From NCBI RefSeq assembly GCF_000938305.1, contig NZ_JYMT01000042.1, positions 1 to 64,000 of the forward strand: a stretch of 64,000 bases of DNA. Reading direction: 5' to 3'. Shown here in pieces: positions 49,697-57,224 of this stretch. A program made the position numbers and the translations under genes. The DNA comes from Bradyrhizobium sp. LTSP885. GTDB lineage: Bacteria; Pseudomonadota; Alphaproteobacteria; Rhizobiales; Xanthobacteraceae. Position 1 is the stretch's first letter; each line of letters begins with the position of its first letter. Below the pieces are notes generated by a model that made no database searches, was not told the DNA's origin, and was given only the letters and a program-made list of their open reading frames with translations.

Positions 49697-49942
49697 TCAG
49701 TGCTCGTCTTCGTCCGCGCCCTTGGTCGCGGTGCGATGCTGGGTCGAACCGGTCGAGCCCATCTCGCCGCAGGGAAGCTGTGTCCAGCTGCCATCGGCGG
49801 CCTGCTGATAGGCTTGGCAGCCGGTGGACGCGGTGGATTTGTCGTCAGCCTTCTGGTGGTCGGAACTCTTCGCCAACGCAGGGGCGGCAACCGCAGCAAA
49901 GGCTGCGAGCGAACCTGCGAAAACCAGCCTTGCGATCCGCAT
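49697..49942 (-). CDS. Small exported protein
   Basis: Exported protein of 81 aa with a signal peptide (about 1-24, ending AAPALAKS). The mature part is polar: KADDKSTASTGCQAYQQ, ADGSWTQLPCGEMG, and an acidic end. Two cysteines separated by about 16 residues probably form a disulphide. GAAGGAG lies 8 nt upstream, an excellent ribosome site. I recognise a common style of small Bradyrhizobium secreted proteins but no function. It lies 171 bp upstream of the chemoreceptor gene on the same strand. Confidence 0.7.
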   Translation of the reverse strand: MRIARLVFAGSLAAFAAVAAPALAKSSDHQKADDKSTASTGCQAYQQAADGSWTQLPCGEMGSTGSTQHRTATKGADEDEH

Positions 49943-50115
49943 GTCGGGTTCTCCTTCGAAGCAGGGCGCATATCGGGAAATGAATTTGGCGATTTTTGGC
50001 CGCGGCGGGCCGGTTGCAGGAGATTTGCTTAATGGCCGGAAAACGGGTGGCATGGGCGATTAAGGTTTGTGAATGCCACCGTGCCGTCGCGACCGTGTGG
50101 TAGGGTCTGACCGTC

Positions 50116-50706
50116 ATGACCCACCGCATTCTCGTCCTCTACGGCTCCTACCGCTCGGATCGCATGGGCATCCGGCTGGCGCATTTCGTCATCGATGGCC
50201 TTCGCGCTCGCGGCGACGACGCCGAATTGATCGACGCAAAAGAGGTGGGCCTGCCGATGCTCGACCGGATGTACAAGGAATATCCGAAGGGGCAGGCGCC
50301 GGCCGCACTCGAGACGCTGGCCGGAAAAATCCGCGACGCCGACGGCTTCCTGTTCGTCACGGGCGAATACAATTGGGGCATCCAGCCCGGCTTGAAGAAC
50401 CTCACCGACCATTTCCTCGAAGAATGGTTCTGGCGGCCGGCCGCGATCGCGAGCTATTCGGCGGGCCGTTTCGCCGGCGCGCGCGCCGCGACCGCCTGGC
50501 ACGGTACGCTCTCGGAGATGGGCATGGTCGTGGTCTCGAGCACGATCGCCGCGGGTCCGATCGCACATACACTTTCAGAGGACGGCAAGCCGATCGGTGA
50601 TGGCGGCAAGGCACTGGAGCGCGCCTTTCCGCGCTTTGCCGACGATTTTGCGTGGTGGATCGAGGCTGCCAAGGCGCAGCGTGCGCGCAAGGCGCCGCCG
50701 TACTAA
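50116..50706 (+). CDS. NADPH-dependent FMN reductase family protein
   Basis: Flavodoxin-like oxidoreductase of 196 aa. The FMN-phosphate loop is ILVLYGSYRSDRMGIRLA, and a later flavin-contact loop reads FLFVTGEYNWGIQPGLKN. The family passes electrons from NAD(P)H to FMN, quinones or azo dyes. The likely start at 50116 is the usual first strand MTHRILVLYGSYR. It is divergent from the small exported protein gene and converges with the next minus-strand gene. Substrate not determined. Confidence 0.92.
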   Translation: MTHRILVLYGSYRSDRMGIRLAHFVIDGLRARGDDAELIDAKEVGLPMLDRMYKEYPKGQAPAALETLAGKIRDADGFLFVTGEYNWGIQPGLKNLTDHFLEEWFWRPAAIASYSAGRFAGARAATAWHGTLSEMGMVVVSSTIAAGPIAHTLSEDGKPIGDGGKALERAFPRFADDFAWWIEAAKAQRARKAPPY

Positions 50707-50718
50707 AGATGTGGGCGT

Positions 50719-51102
50719 CTATTCCTTCGTCCTGATATAGCCCGCCAGCCGCGTCTTCTGGTCCGAGCACCAGCTCGTCATGCCGGCGCGGCGCTGGTCG
50801 AGGTCGGTGGACTGGGTGGCGATCGCGACGTCTGTCATCAGATCGTCGGACTGTTTCTCGCCCATTTTGCCGCCGGTATGCATGAAAGCGATCGCCTTGC
50901 GCACCTGCTCGGTCGTGCCGTCGGGTAGCTGCATCTCCTGCGCCTTCTGGACGAGGTCCTGATAGACCACGTCGGTGCCGGGACATTCGATCTTGGCGGC
51001 AAACGCCTGCAGAACATTCGTGACATAGGTCAGGCGCGGATCGGCGGCATGGGCCGGCGTTGCGGCAACAAGCAAGCCCGCGATGACCAGAGCGTAACGC
51101 AT
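50719..51102 (-). CDS. Small exported protein of unknown function
   Basis: Exported protein of 127 aa with a signal peptide (about 1-19, ending TPAHAAD). The mature part is soluble and helical: LTYVTNVLQAFAAKIECPG, QKAQEMQLPDGTTEQVRKAI and WCSDQKTRLAGY. Two cysteines (IECPG and WCSD) may be linked. GGGAGG lies close upstream of the ATG. I do not recognise the family. It is divergent from an L,D-transpeptidase lipoprotein gene. Confidence 0.75.
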   Translation of the reverse strand: MRYALVIAGLLVAATPAHAADPRLTYVTNVLQAFAAKIECPGTDVVYQDLVQKAQEMQLPDGTTEQVRKAIAFMHTGGKMGEKQSDDLMTDVAIATQSTDLDQRRAGMTSWCSDQKTRLAGYIRTKE

Positions 51103-51283
51103 GAATTCCTCCCAATGTTTTCGACGCTTTTTTGCGAGGCTACCGTTCGCGGGAACTCACTGCAACACCTGAGACACACCATCGCGCCGAACCGATCAAA
51201 CAGCCGTGTTCCATGCGGTGCTGCCACGATTTCAGCACGATTGCGGCACCATGTGCCGCGGGATGACACAGGGGAGAACGATC

Positions 51284-51907
51284 GTGCCGAAGTCGGGGCT
51301 TGCGGTGGTGCTGTTGGGTTCGCTCGCGCTCGGCGGCTGCATGCAGACGACATTGTCGCCGGTGACGGACGCCGCCATGACGGCGCGCGACCGGCAGTTG
51401 CTGGCGCATCCGCCTTACGCGCAGGCGAGCATCCCCGAGCAGTTTCAGCGTCACATCGTCGACTACCGGCGCCGCGAGCAGCCCGGTACGATCCTGGTCG
51501 ATACCGACGCACGCTATCTCTACTACGTGCTGCCCGAGGGCAAAGCGATCCGTTACGGCGTTGCGGTCGGGGAGGAGGCGATGGCCTTCTCCGGCGTCGC
51601 CACCGTCGGACGTCTGGCCGAATGGCCGGACTGGGTTCCGACGCCCGACATCCAGGCCCGGCTCGGGCCGTATCCGGCCCGCGTTGCAGGTGGGCCGGCC
51701 AATCCGCTCGGCGCGCGCGGCATCTATCTTTACCAGGGCAACAAGGACACGCTCTACCGCATCCACGGCACCAACCAGCCCGAATATATCGGGCAGGCGA
51801 TTTCGTCGGGCTGCATCCGCATGAACAATGCCGATGTCATCGACCTCTATCAGCGGGTCAAGCCAGGCGCGACGGTGGTCGTGCTGCCGCCAGGACAGAG
51901 TGCTTAA
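51284..51907 (+). CDS. L,D-transpeptidase lipoprotein
   Basis: Predicted lipoprotein of 207 aa that forms L,D crosslinks or anchors proteins to peptidoglycan. The lipobox is LGSLALGGC with C19 as the lipidated cysteine. The YkuD domain (about 68-205) includes ILVDTDARYLYYVLPEG, the histidine in IHGTNQPEYIG and the catalytic C177 in SSGCIRMNN. GTG at 51284 is chosen because GGGAGA lies 7 nt upstream and the leader then has lipoprotein proportions; in-frame ATGs further upstream lack a ribosome site. It is the second L,D-transpeptidase of the window. Confidence 0.9.
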   Translation: MPKSGLAVVLLGSLALGGCMQTTLSPVTDAAMTARDRQLLAHPPYAQASIPEQFQRHIVDYRRREQPGTILVDTDARYLYYVLPEGKAIRYGVAVGEEAMAFSGVATVGRLAEWPDWVPTPDIQARLGPYPARVAGGPANPLGARGIYLYQGNKDTLYRIHGTNQPEYIGQAISSGCIRMNNADVIDLYQRVKPGATVVVLPPGQSA

Positions 51908-52003
51908 TCGCCAAAGCGCGTAGTCGTCAGAGCGCGCAATCCACCATCGGTCAGCAGCAGGTCGGCGGACTGCGGTTTCCCGCGTCCGCCGTCCAAGTCA
52001 TCG

Positions 52004-53065
52004 TCAGCGCACCGGCATCGGCGGACGGACAACGGGGCCGTCGTCGTCGGCCTCAACAACGGCGGATTGCGGCGGCGACTGCAGCGGCAAGGGTGCAGCA
52101 GCCTGCGGCGCCGGTGCAGCGACTGCCGGCAGTGGCGCGATTGACGTCCGCCCGGTCGGCACCGGAGGTGGCGGCGGCGGGATATATGCCTGTACCGGGC
52201 GGCGGACCGGCGGCGGTACGACGGCCGCGTGCGGTGGCGGCGGTACCGTTGCGCGCGGGCGCGGCGGGACGGGTCGCTGCTCGATGGCCCTGGTTTCGGT
52301 CGTCCTCGCGGCACGCTGCGACAATTGATCCTGGCTCGCCTTGAGCTGGGCGATGCTCGCCTTGAGCTGCTCGATCTGCTGTCCCATCGACGCGAGGTCG
52401 CGCGCCATCGACTGCAGTGTTTGATCGGGTGCGACTGCTGCTGCAGTCGGTGCTGCCGGAGCAACGGCTGCGATTGACGTCGCTGCTGCGGCCGGCGCAG
52501 GCGTGGCCACGGCGACGTCCTGTGAGGGAGCCGCCGGCGCTGCGCCTGCCGCCGGTTGATCGGCGGTCGCTGCTTGCACCGCTGGCGCGGCCTGTTCGGG
52601 AGCGGACGCAGCCTTGCCGGGAATCAGCGATGACAGCATCGCGACCTGTGGCGTCAACTCCGCGACCAATTGCTTGGCGCGATCACCGTAATGCTGCCAC
52701 GCGGCGGCACCCATGGCGCTGATGATCGCGAACACGAACCAGAAGCCGCGGATCGCCCATCTGTTGGGGCGGGGCGGAGCGCGATCGTGCAGGACATCGT
52801 CGAGCCGGATGTCGTCGGCCGCGGTGGCGCGATACATCGGCGCAACCGGTGGCACGGGCGTGACCGGCGGTACGGACGCGATCGGCGGCGCAGACGATGG
52901 AGCCGCGATGCTCGGACCGAAATGCGGCTCGCGCTGCTCGGGCGATCCCGTGCTTACCGGTGCGAGCGTGGCGGCGGCGCTCTCCGTGCGTGACGGCGCG
53001 AAATTTGGTTCGATCGCGAAAATATCGTGCGGATCGGCGTCTTTCATCATGAGCGTAGATTGCAT
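52004..53065 (-). CDS. Membrane protein with proline-rich C-terminus
   Basis: Protein of 353 aa with no recognised family. Layout: a cytoplasmic Pro/Ser-rich stretch (about 1-100), one transmembrane segment (about 103-122, GFWFVFAIISAMGAAAWQHY), an Ala/Pro-rich spacer (about 150-215), a coiled-coil region (DLASMGQQIEQLKASIAQLK), and a C-terminal tail with strings of proline (about 270-353). The design suggests a single-span protein with a flexible arm toward the peptidoglycan, but this is inference. GGGGA lies 6 nt upstream of the start. It is convergent with the L,D-transpeptidase gene and divergent from rlpA. Confidence 0.7.
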   Translation of the reverse strand: MQSTLMMKDADPHDIFAIEPNFAPSRTESAAATLAPVSTGSPEQREPHFGPSIAAPSSAPPIASVPPVTPVPPVAPMYRATAADDIRLDDVLHDRAPPRPNRWAIRGFWFVFAIISAMGAAAWQHYGDRAKQLVAELTPQVAMLSSLIPGKAASAPEQAAPAVQAATADQPAAGAAPAAPSQDVAVATPAPAAAATSIAAVAPAAPTAAAVAPDQTLQSMARDLASMGQQIEQLKASIAQLKASQDQLSQRAARTTETRAIEQRPVPPRPRATVPPPPHAAVVPPPVRRPVQAYIPPPPPPVPTGRTSIAPLPAVAAPAPQAAAPLPLQSPPQSAVVEADDDGPVVRPPMPVR

Positions 53066-53428
53066 TGGCGGTCCCCGTTGTCAGTCCAAGGTCAAACCGC
53101 AAATGGGCGGCCGGCGCGTTTACGTCCTGTATCGACCCCTGGCCCTGTCCCCACCACTCCAGTCCGGTTTGACCAAAGCATGGCGAGAGGGTGGAGAGCT
53201 TGCGGTGTTTCGGGAACCCGATTTGGAGCGAGGGGGCATCTTTCGGCCCCGGAAGGGCGAGGCGGATGACCCGTGGTGGTTGTGGCCCAATCAACACACC
53301 CGAACGGAAATCAGACCGCCCGAACTGCGTCTTGCCGCATCACGCCTCCGTTCCGCCCCGATTGGATTCAGCTGATAGGCGGACGTTGGATTTTCGGCTT
53401 GGGCTGGGGCGCGAGTTGGGGATGCAAC
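53066..53428. other. Divergent intergenic region upstream of rlpA
   Basis: About 360 bp between the divergent proline-rich protein and rlpA. I see no credible gene, tRNA or strong terminator; a GGGGGCATCTTTCGGCCCC-type short inverted repeat near 53230 is the only local structure. Promoters for both genes must lie here but cannot be placed with confidence. Confidence 0.5.
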
Positions 53429-53998
53429 ATGTCACGCGACGGTACTGTTTCTTTGGACGTCGGCGTCAAACACAGCGCATACAGCGCTGCAGCTCATGCG
53501 CGAACAGCGCTCCGCCTGTTCGCCATCGCGATCGGCGCCGCCTCGCTTGCGGCCTGCGCACAATCCTCCGTTGTCAGCCAGCGCTCGCAGGCGTTCGCGA
53601 GCCGCCCAGCGTTGATCGAGCCGACACGAACCGCGGCATCGCCGGCCCGCACGCGCGTCGCGGTCGCGCGCACGCACACGCCTTACGCGTCGCGCAAGAA
53701 GCCGGATGACAGCAAGATTGCATCTCAGGGGCTCGCGAGCTTCTACAGTGAGGGGCAGCAGACCGCGAGTGGTGAAAAATTCGACGGCCGTGAACTGACT
53801 GCCGCGCATCCGACATTGCCATTCGGGACCAGGCTGCGGGTCACGGACGTCAAGACCGGCCGTTCGGTGACGGTGCGCGTCAATGACCGCGGACCCTACG
53901 TGCCCGGGCGGATCGTCGACGTCTCCTATTCGGCGGCGCAATCGCTCGGCATGGTCGGCAAGGGCGTCGCAAACGTCAGGCTTGATGTCGTCGAGTAA
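53429..53998 (+). CDS. rlpA: RlpA family lipoprotein
   Basis: Septal-ring lytic transglycosylase-like lipoprotein of 189 aa that in other bacteria cleaves denuded peptidoglycan strands. The lipobox is AASLAACAQ with C43. A basic, disordered linker (about 60-100) leads to the double-psi beta-barrel (about 100-188) with GLASFYSEGQQTASGEKFD, LPFGTRLRVTDVKTGRSV, VRVNDRGPYVPGRIVDVSY and GMVGKGVANVRLDV; the aspartate of NDRGPY is in the active site. No SPOR domain is present. The long N-terminal part before the lipobox suggests the true start could be further downstream. Confidence 0.85.
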   Translation: MSRDGTVSLDVGVKHSAYSAAAHARTALRLFAIAIGAASLAACAQSSVVSQRSQAFASRPALIEPTRTAASPARTRVAVARTHTPYASRKKPDDSKIASQGLASFYSEGQQTASGEKFDGRELTAAHPTLPFGTRLRVTDVKTGRSVTVRVNDRGPYVPGRIVDVSYSAAQSLGMVGKGVANVRLDVVE

Positions 53999-54416
53999 CC
54001 GACAAGGCGATTGCAGGCGGCGGTACCACACTATGGCAAGAGTTCCGGATTCGGGATTTTTGCCGGTGCGATCGGGAAAAAGTCCCGGATCATGCGCGCT
54101 TTAATCCTGTTGGTCCGCGCGACCGGCACAAATAGGATGGTCGTCGCTACTTCCCCGCGCTCTCCTTTTACAGGCGCGTGGATTTCTACCCAATGAACCT
54201 TTCCCCGCCTTCGCTGTCAGCAGAAGGCGGGGTTTTTCTTTTGGGCGGCAAGTGCCCACCTTGATGAGAAAGACAGCGCAGGCGCGACCGCACGTTGCGC
54301 TTTGCTGCATCTCGAACAAACGCTTCCACCAAATTGTCACGCTCCTGGCGAATTGCGGCCCAACGCCGCTGCCAACAGACGGCAGGGATGGGTGCACGTC
54401 TGGAGGGGATGCAGCG
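53999..54416. other. Interval with a candidate small RNA and a terminator
   Basis: About 420 bp between rlpA and a small TTG-start gene. A strong terminator at 54203-54242 lies about 205 bp after the rlpA stop with no gene directly before it. The 54030-54200 portion holds short stems such as CGCGC...GGCGCG near 54156-54178. This is compatible with a free-standing small RNA or a long rlpA 3' tail. Confidence 0.4.
54203..54242 (+). terminator. Intrinsic terminator
   Basis: CCCCGCCTTC (54203-54212) pairs perfectly with GAAGGCGGGG (54223-54232) around a 10-nt loop, followed by TTTTTCTTTT. It is well formed, and its distance from rlpA raises the possibility that it ends a separate short transcript. 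Confidence 0.9.
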
Positions 54417-54596
54417 TTGGCTTACAAGATGGTCGCAGAACGCGACAACGAGACGGTCAGGGTCGAGCGGGAGAGTACCTGGCTCATCGTCGCCAAGGCG
54501 AGGGTTTGGGCAAGCGAGGGATGGCAGGTCGTGATCACCGACAAGGACGGCAAATCCTACCCGCCGGAGGAATTCGACAAGCTGCTGGCGGCGTGA
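54417..54596 (+). CDS. Small hypothetical protein with TTG start
   Basis: Soluble protein of 59 aa reading (L)AYKMVAERDNETVRVERE, then STWLIVAKARVWASEGWQVV and ITDKDGKSYPPEEFDKLLAA. This is a familiar layout of a small conserved rhizobial protein, to my recollection, but unnamed. The TTG at 54417 has GGAGGGG about 9 nt upstream and gives the LAYK opening; an ATG four codons later is the alternative. It converges with the methyltransferase gene. Confidence 0.6.
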   Translation: MAYKMVAERDNETVRVERESTWLIVAKARVWASEGWQVVITDKDGKSYPPEEFDKLLAA

Positions 54597-54609
54597 CGAC
54601 GATCAGGCG

Positions 54610-55338
54610 CTAGCGCTGTACCGAGATCAGCATCATCATCGGGCGCTCGAGTTCCTCGGCCAGTTCAGGCACTGCTGCGATCTGCTCCTCGGTCGGCGAG
54701 AATTCCTCGACATGACGGATTGAAAAGCTGGCAGCCATCAGCGTGTTGAGCGTCGTGCCGATCGTGCGGTGATATTTGAGAACGCCCTTGACGTACCAAT
54801 CGGTCTGGCGTTCGCCTTCGCTGAAGTAGCGGTTGACCGGCCAGGTCTTGCGGCCGTCTTCGTCGTGCGACCAACGCGGATGCGCGGCCGCCATGTAGAG
54901 GGGATGTTCGATGGTGAACACCAGGAGCGAGCCCGGGGCGAGCGCGCGATACAGCGTGCGCACCAGGCGATCGAAATCCTTGATGTAGTGGAATGCGAGG
55001 GCGCTGTAGGCGAGATCGAACGAGGCTTGCGGCAGTTCGAGCGTTTCGAGGTCGGCGATCTCGTATCTGATTGCCGGATCGCGCGTCATGGCAGTTGCGC
55101 GGGCGATCATGTTCTGTGAGAGGTCGATGCCGAGCACGGCCGATGCGCCTTGCTCCCGCATCCAGCGCGACGCCCAGCCGAAGCCGCAGCCGAGATCGAC
55201 CACGCGCTTGCCTGAGACGTCCGGGAACATGGCACGGATCGCGGGCCATTCGGGGGCGCCGACGAGCCCGCGGACCTGCCGCGGTAGCTGGCTGTAGCCG
55301 GCAAAGAAGCCGGGATCGTCATAGATGTTTTGCGCCAT
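54610..55338 (-). CDS. Class I SAM-dependent methyltransferase
   Basis: Methyltransferase of 242 aa with the Rossmann SAM-binding core: motif I VVDLGCGFGWASRWM, post-I VLGIDLSQNMIARA, motif II YEIADLETLELP and motif III-like ALAPGSLLVFTIEHP. The substrate-side C-terminal part (EEFSPTEEQIAAVPELAEE) is variable. The start MAQNIYDDPGFFAGYSQLP is the usual opening of this group; an upstream in-frame start would add 70 unrelated residues. Substrate unknown. It is divergent from the DUF1993 gene. Confidence 0.92.
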   Translation of the reverse strand: MAQNIYDDPGFFAGYSQLPRQVRGLVGAPEWPAIRAMFPDVSGKRVVDLGCGFGWASRWMREQGASAVLGIDLSQNMIARATAMTRDPAIRYEIADLETLELPQASFDLAYSALAFHYIKDFDRLVRTLYRALAPGSLLVFTIEHPLYMAAAHPRWSHDEDGRKTWPVNRYFSEGERQTDWYVKGVLKYHRTIGTTLNTLMAASFSIRHVEEFSPTEEQIAAVPELAEELERPMMMLISVQR

Positions 55339-55535
55339 GGTCGCGGTGTTTGAAGCAGACGGTTGATCCCGCTGTGTGTAGCCCGCCAGCGCGGCAGGTG
55401 GAACGGTCGATTTGCGCCGGCGGCAGGAACCAAACATCCCGGCGATGTCTCCAGCGTGGCGGCTTGCGTTCGTCGGAGATTCCGGGAACTCTCCCGCGAC
55501 AGGCACCAGACAAATTTCATTTGGGAGAATTCGCC

Positions 55536-56057
55536 ATGGCCTTTTCACTCTACGACGCGACCGTCGCGAACTATCTACAGATCCTTGGCGCGGTCTCGAC
55601 TTTCCTCGACAAGAGTCTTGCGCATTTCAAGGAGAATGGCGTCGATCCTGCCGAGATCGTCGAAACGCGGCTGTTTCCGGACATGCTGCCGTTCCGCTTC
55701 CAGGTCATGTCGCTCGCGCATCATTCGCGCGGCGCGATCGAGGCCGCGCGGAACGGCGTGTTTGTGCCACCCTCGGGCCCACGGGACCTCGACTATGCCG
55801 CGCTGCAGGCGTTGGTGACGGATGCCCGCAATGAACTTGCTGCATTGGCGCCTGATACGGTCAACGCACTGGTCGGCCGCGACGTCACGTTCAAGGTCGG
55901 CGAACGGTCGATGCCGTTCACGGCGGAAGGCTTCCTGATGTCGTTTTCGCTGCCAAACTTCTTCTTCCACTCGACCACGGCCTACGACATCCTCCGCCAC
56001 AAGGGCGCGCCGCTGGGCAAGCGCGACTTCATGGGCCGGTTGAACCTGAAGAAGTGA
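55536..56057 (+). CDS. DUF1993 family protein
   Basis: Protein of 173 aa in the DUF1993 group, a DinB-like four-helix bundle. Phrases: MAFSLYDATVANYLQILGAV, ETRLFPDMLPFRFQVMSLAHH (with a histidine pair) and the end FFHSTTAYDILRHKGAPLGKRDF. Three histidines spread through the helices recall the metal site of DinB enzymes such as maleylpyruvate isomerase, but activity is unknown. GGGAGA lies close upstream of the ATG. It is divergent from the methyltransferase gene and followed by the epimerase gene after 25 bp. Confidence 0.88.
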   Translation: MAFSLYDATVANYLQILGAVSTFLDKSLAHFKENGVDPAEIVETRLFPDMLPFRFQVMSLAHHSRGAIEAARNGVFVPPSGPRDLDYAALQALVTDARNELAALAPDTVNALVGRDVTFKVGERSMPFTAEGFLMSFSLPNFFFHSTTAYDILRHKGAPLGKRDFMGRLNLKK

Positions 56058-56082
56058 GCCCCGCGGGACATCAGCGATTCCG

Positions 56083-56970
56083 ATGAAGCTTCTGATTTTC
56101 GGCTTCGGCTATTCGGCGCAGGCAATCGCCGAGCGCTTGCGCGGATCGGGCACCGAGATTGCAGCGACCGTGCGGACGCAAGCAAAGGCCGACCTGCTGG
56201 CTCGGAGCGGCATCCGCACAAGGCTGTTGTCGGACGCGCAGCAGGATCCCGCGATCGCGGATGAGATCATCGCGAGCGACGCGATCCTGGTGTCGATCCG
56301 GCCGGATCAGGGCGGGGATCGTGTGCTCGCGGCCGTTGGCGAGGCGATCGCCGCGGCGCCGCAGCTGCGCTGGATCGGCTATCTCTCCACCGTCGGCGTC
56401 TATGGCGACCACGCCGGCGGCTGGGTCGATGAAACGACGCCGGTTGCGCCACGCGAGGGCCGCTCGCGGATCAGGGCGGAGGCAGAGCAGGCCTGGCTCG
56501 GCTTCGGTGCGGCGCACGGCAAGGCCGTGCATCTGTTTCGACTGGCCGGAATCTATGGCCCCGGCCGTAACCAGCTCGTGCAATTGGCAGCGCGCACCGC
56601 GCGTCGGATCGTCAAGCCAGGCCAGGTCTTCAACCGCATCCATGTCGCGGACATTGCCGCCGTGATCGAGGCCTCGCTGAAGCGCCCGCGCGCCGGCGCC
56701 ATCTACAATGTCAGCGACGACGAGCCCGCGCCGCCCCAGGATGTCGTCGGCTTCGCCGCGCAGCTCAGCGGCGTTGCTCCGCCACCCGAGATTCCGTTCG
56801 AGCAAGCCGACCTCACGCCGATGGGACGGAGCTTCTATGGCGAGAACAAGCGCGTTCGCAACGGGCTGATCAAGCGCGAGCTCGGTGTTGTGCTGCGCTA
56901 CCCGAATTATCGGGAGGGGCTGACGGCACTGCGGGCGAGCGGCGAGGGGCCAAGTGGTGCCCTCGGATAG
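56083..56970 (+). CDS. NAD-dependent epimerase/SDR-type protein (YeeZ-like)
   Basis: Extended-SDR Rossmann protein of 295 aa. The dinucleotide motif is IFGFGYSAQAIAERL, a G-x-G-x-x-A variant like that of YeeZ. Further signatures are WIGYLSTVGVYGDHAGGWVDE (catalytic serine and YG stretch), and FRLAGIYGPGRNQLVQLAA. It lacks the canonical YxxxK tyrosine in the usual place, as YeeZ-like members do, so activity is unclear. It follows DUF1993 by 25 bp on the same strand and precedes the interlocked hairpins. Confidence 0.87.
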   Translation: MKLLIFGFGYSAQAIAERLRGSGTEIAATVRTQAKADLLARSGIRTRLLSDAQQDPAIADEIIASDAILVSIRPDQGGDRVLAAVGEAIAAAPQLRWIGYLSTVGVYGDHAGGWVDETTPVAPREGRSRIRAEAEQAWLGFGAAHGKAVHLFRLAGIYGPGRNQLVQLAARTARRIVKPGQVFNRIHVADIAAVIEASLKRPRAGAIYNVSDDEPAPPQDVVGFAAQLSGVAPPPEIPFEQADLTPMGRSFYGENKRVRNGLIKRELGVVLRYPNYREGLTALRASGEGPSGALG

Positions 56971-57007
56971 GGGCAACGGTCGCGCGTCAATGATGTTAGG
57001 CGCCGGG

Positions 57008-57042
57008 CGATTCGTTGTCTTCGCGAATCGTCTCGAAGACAA
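57008..57042. promoter_or_regulatory. Interlocked mutually exclusive hairpins
   Basis: The order is CGATTCG (57008-57014), TTGTCTTCG (57015-57023), CGAATCG (57024-57030), TCT, CGAAGACAA (57034-57042). The first pairs with the third (7 bp) and the second with the fourth (9 bp). The two stems overlap and cannot form together because no loop nucleotides separate them. The element lies 38 bp after the epimerase stop and 180 bp before the haem-protein gene. Confidence 0.5.
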
Positions 57043-57224
57043 TTCAATCATAAATAGAATTATCCCATAGCGGTTGTGAAGCGCGTGGAACGATGGTAGA
57101 AAACCTGAAGTAGTTTTTTATTTTTAACGCAACTCAATTGCTGCTGATCGGCGGTGTTGGTCTCGGCCGCGCGTCTCGCTCTTGATGCCTGAATGCATGC
57201 GGTCGGGCCTGTTCGGGGGCTCGC

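Noticed and set aside
57008..57042. H-type pseudoknot from the interlocked stems
   Set aside because: The connecting loops would be 0, 0 and 3 nt with stems of 7 and 9 bp, which is sterically implausible; mutually exclusive hairpins fit better.
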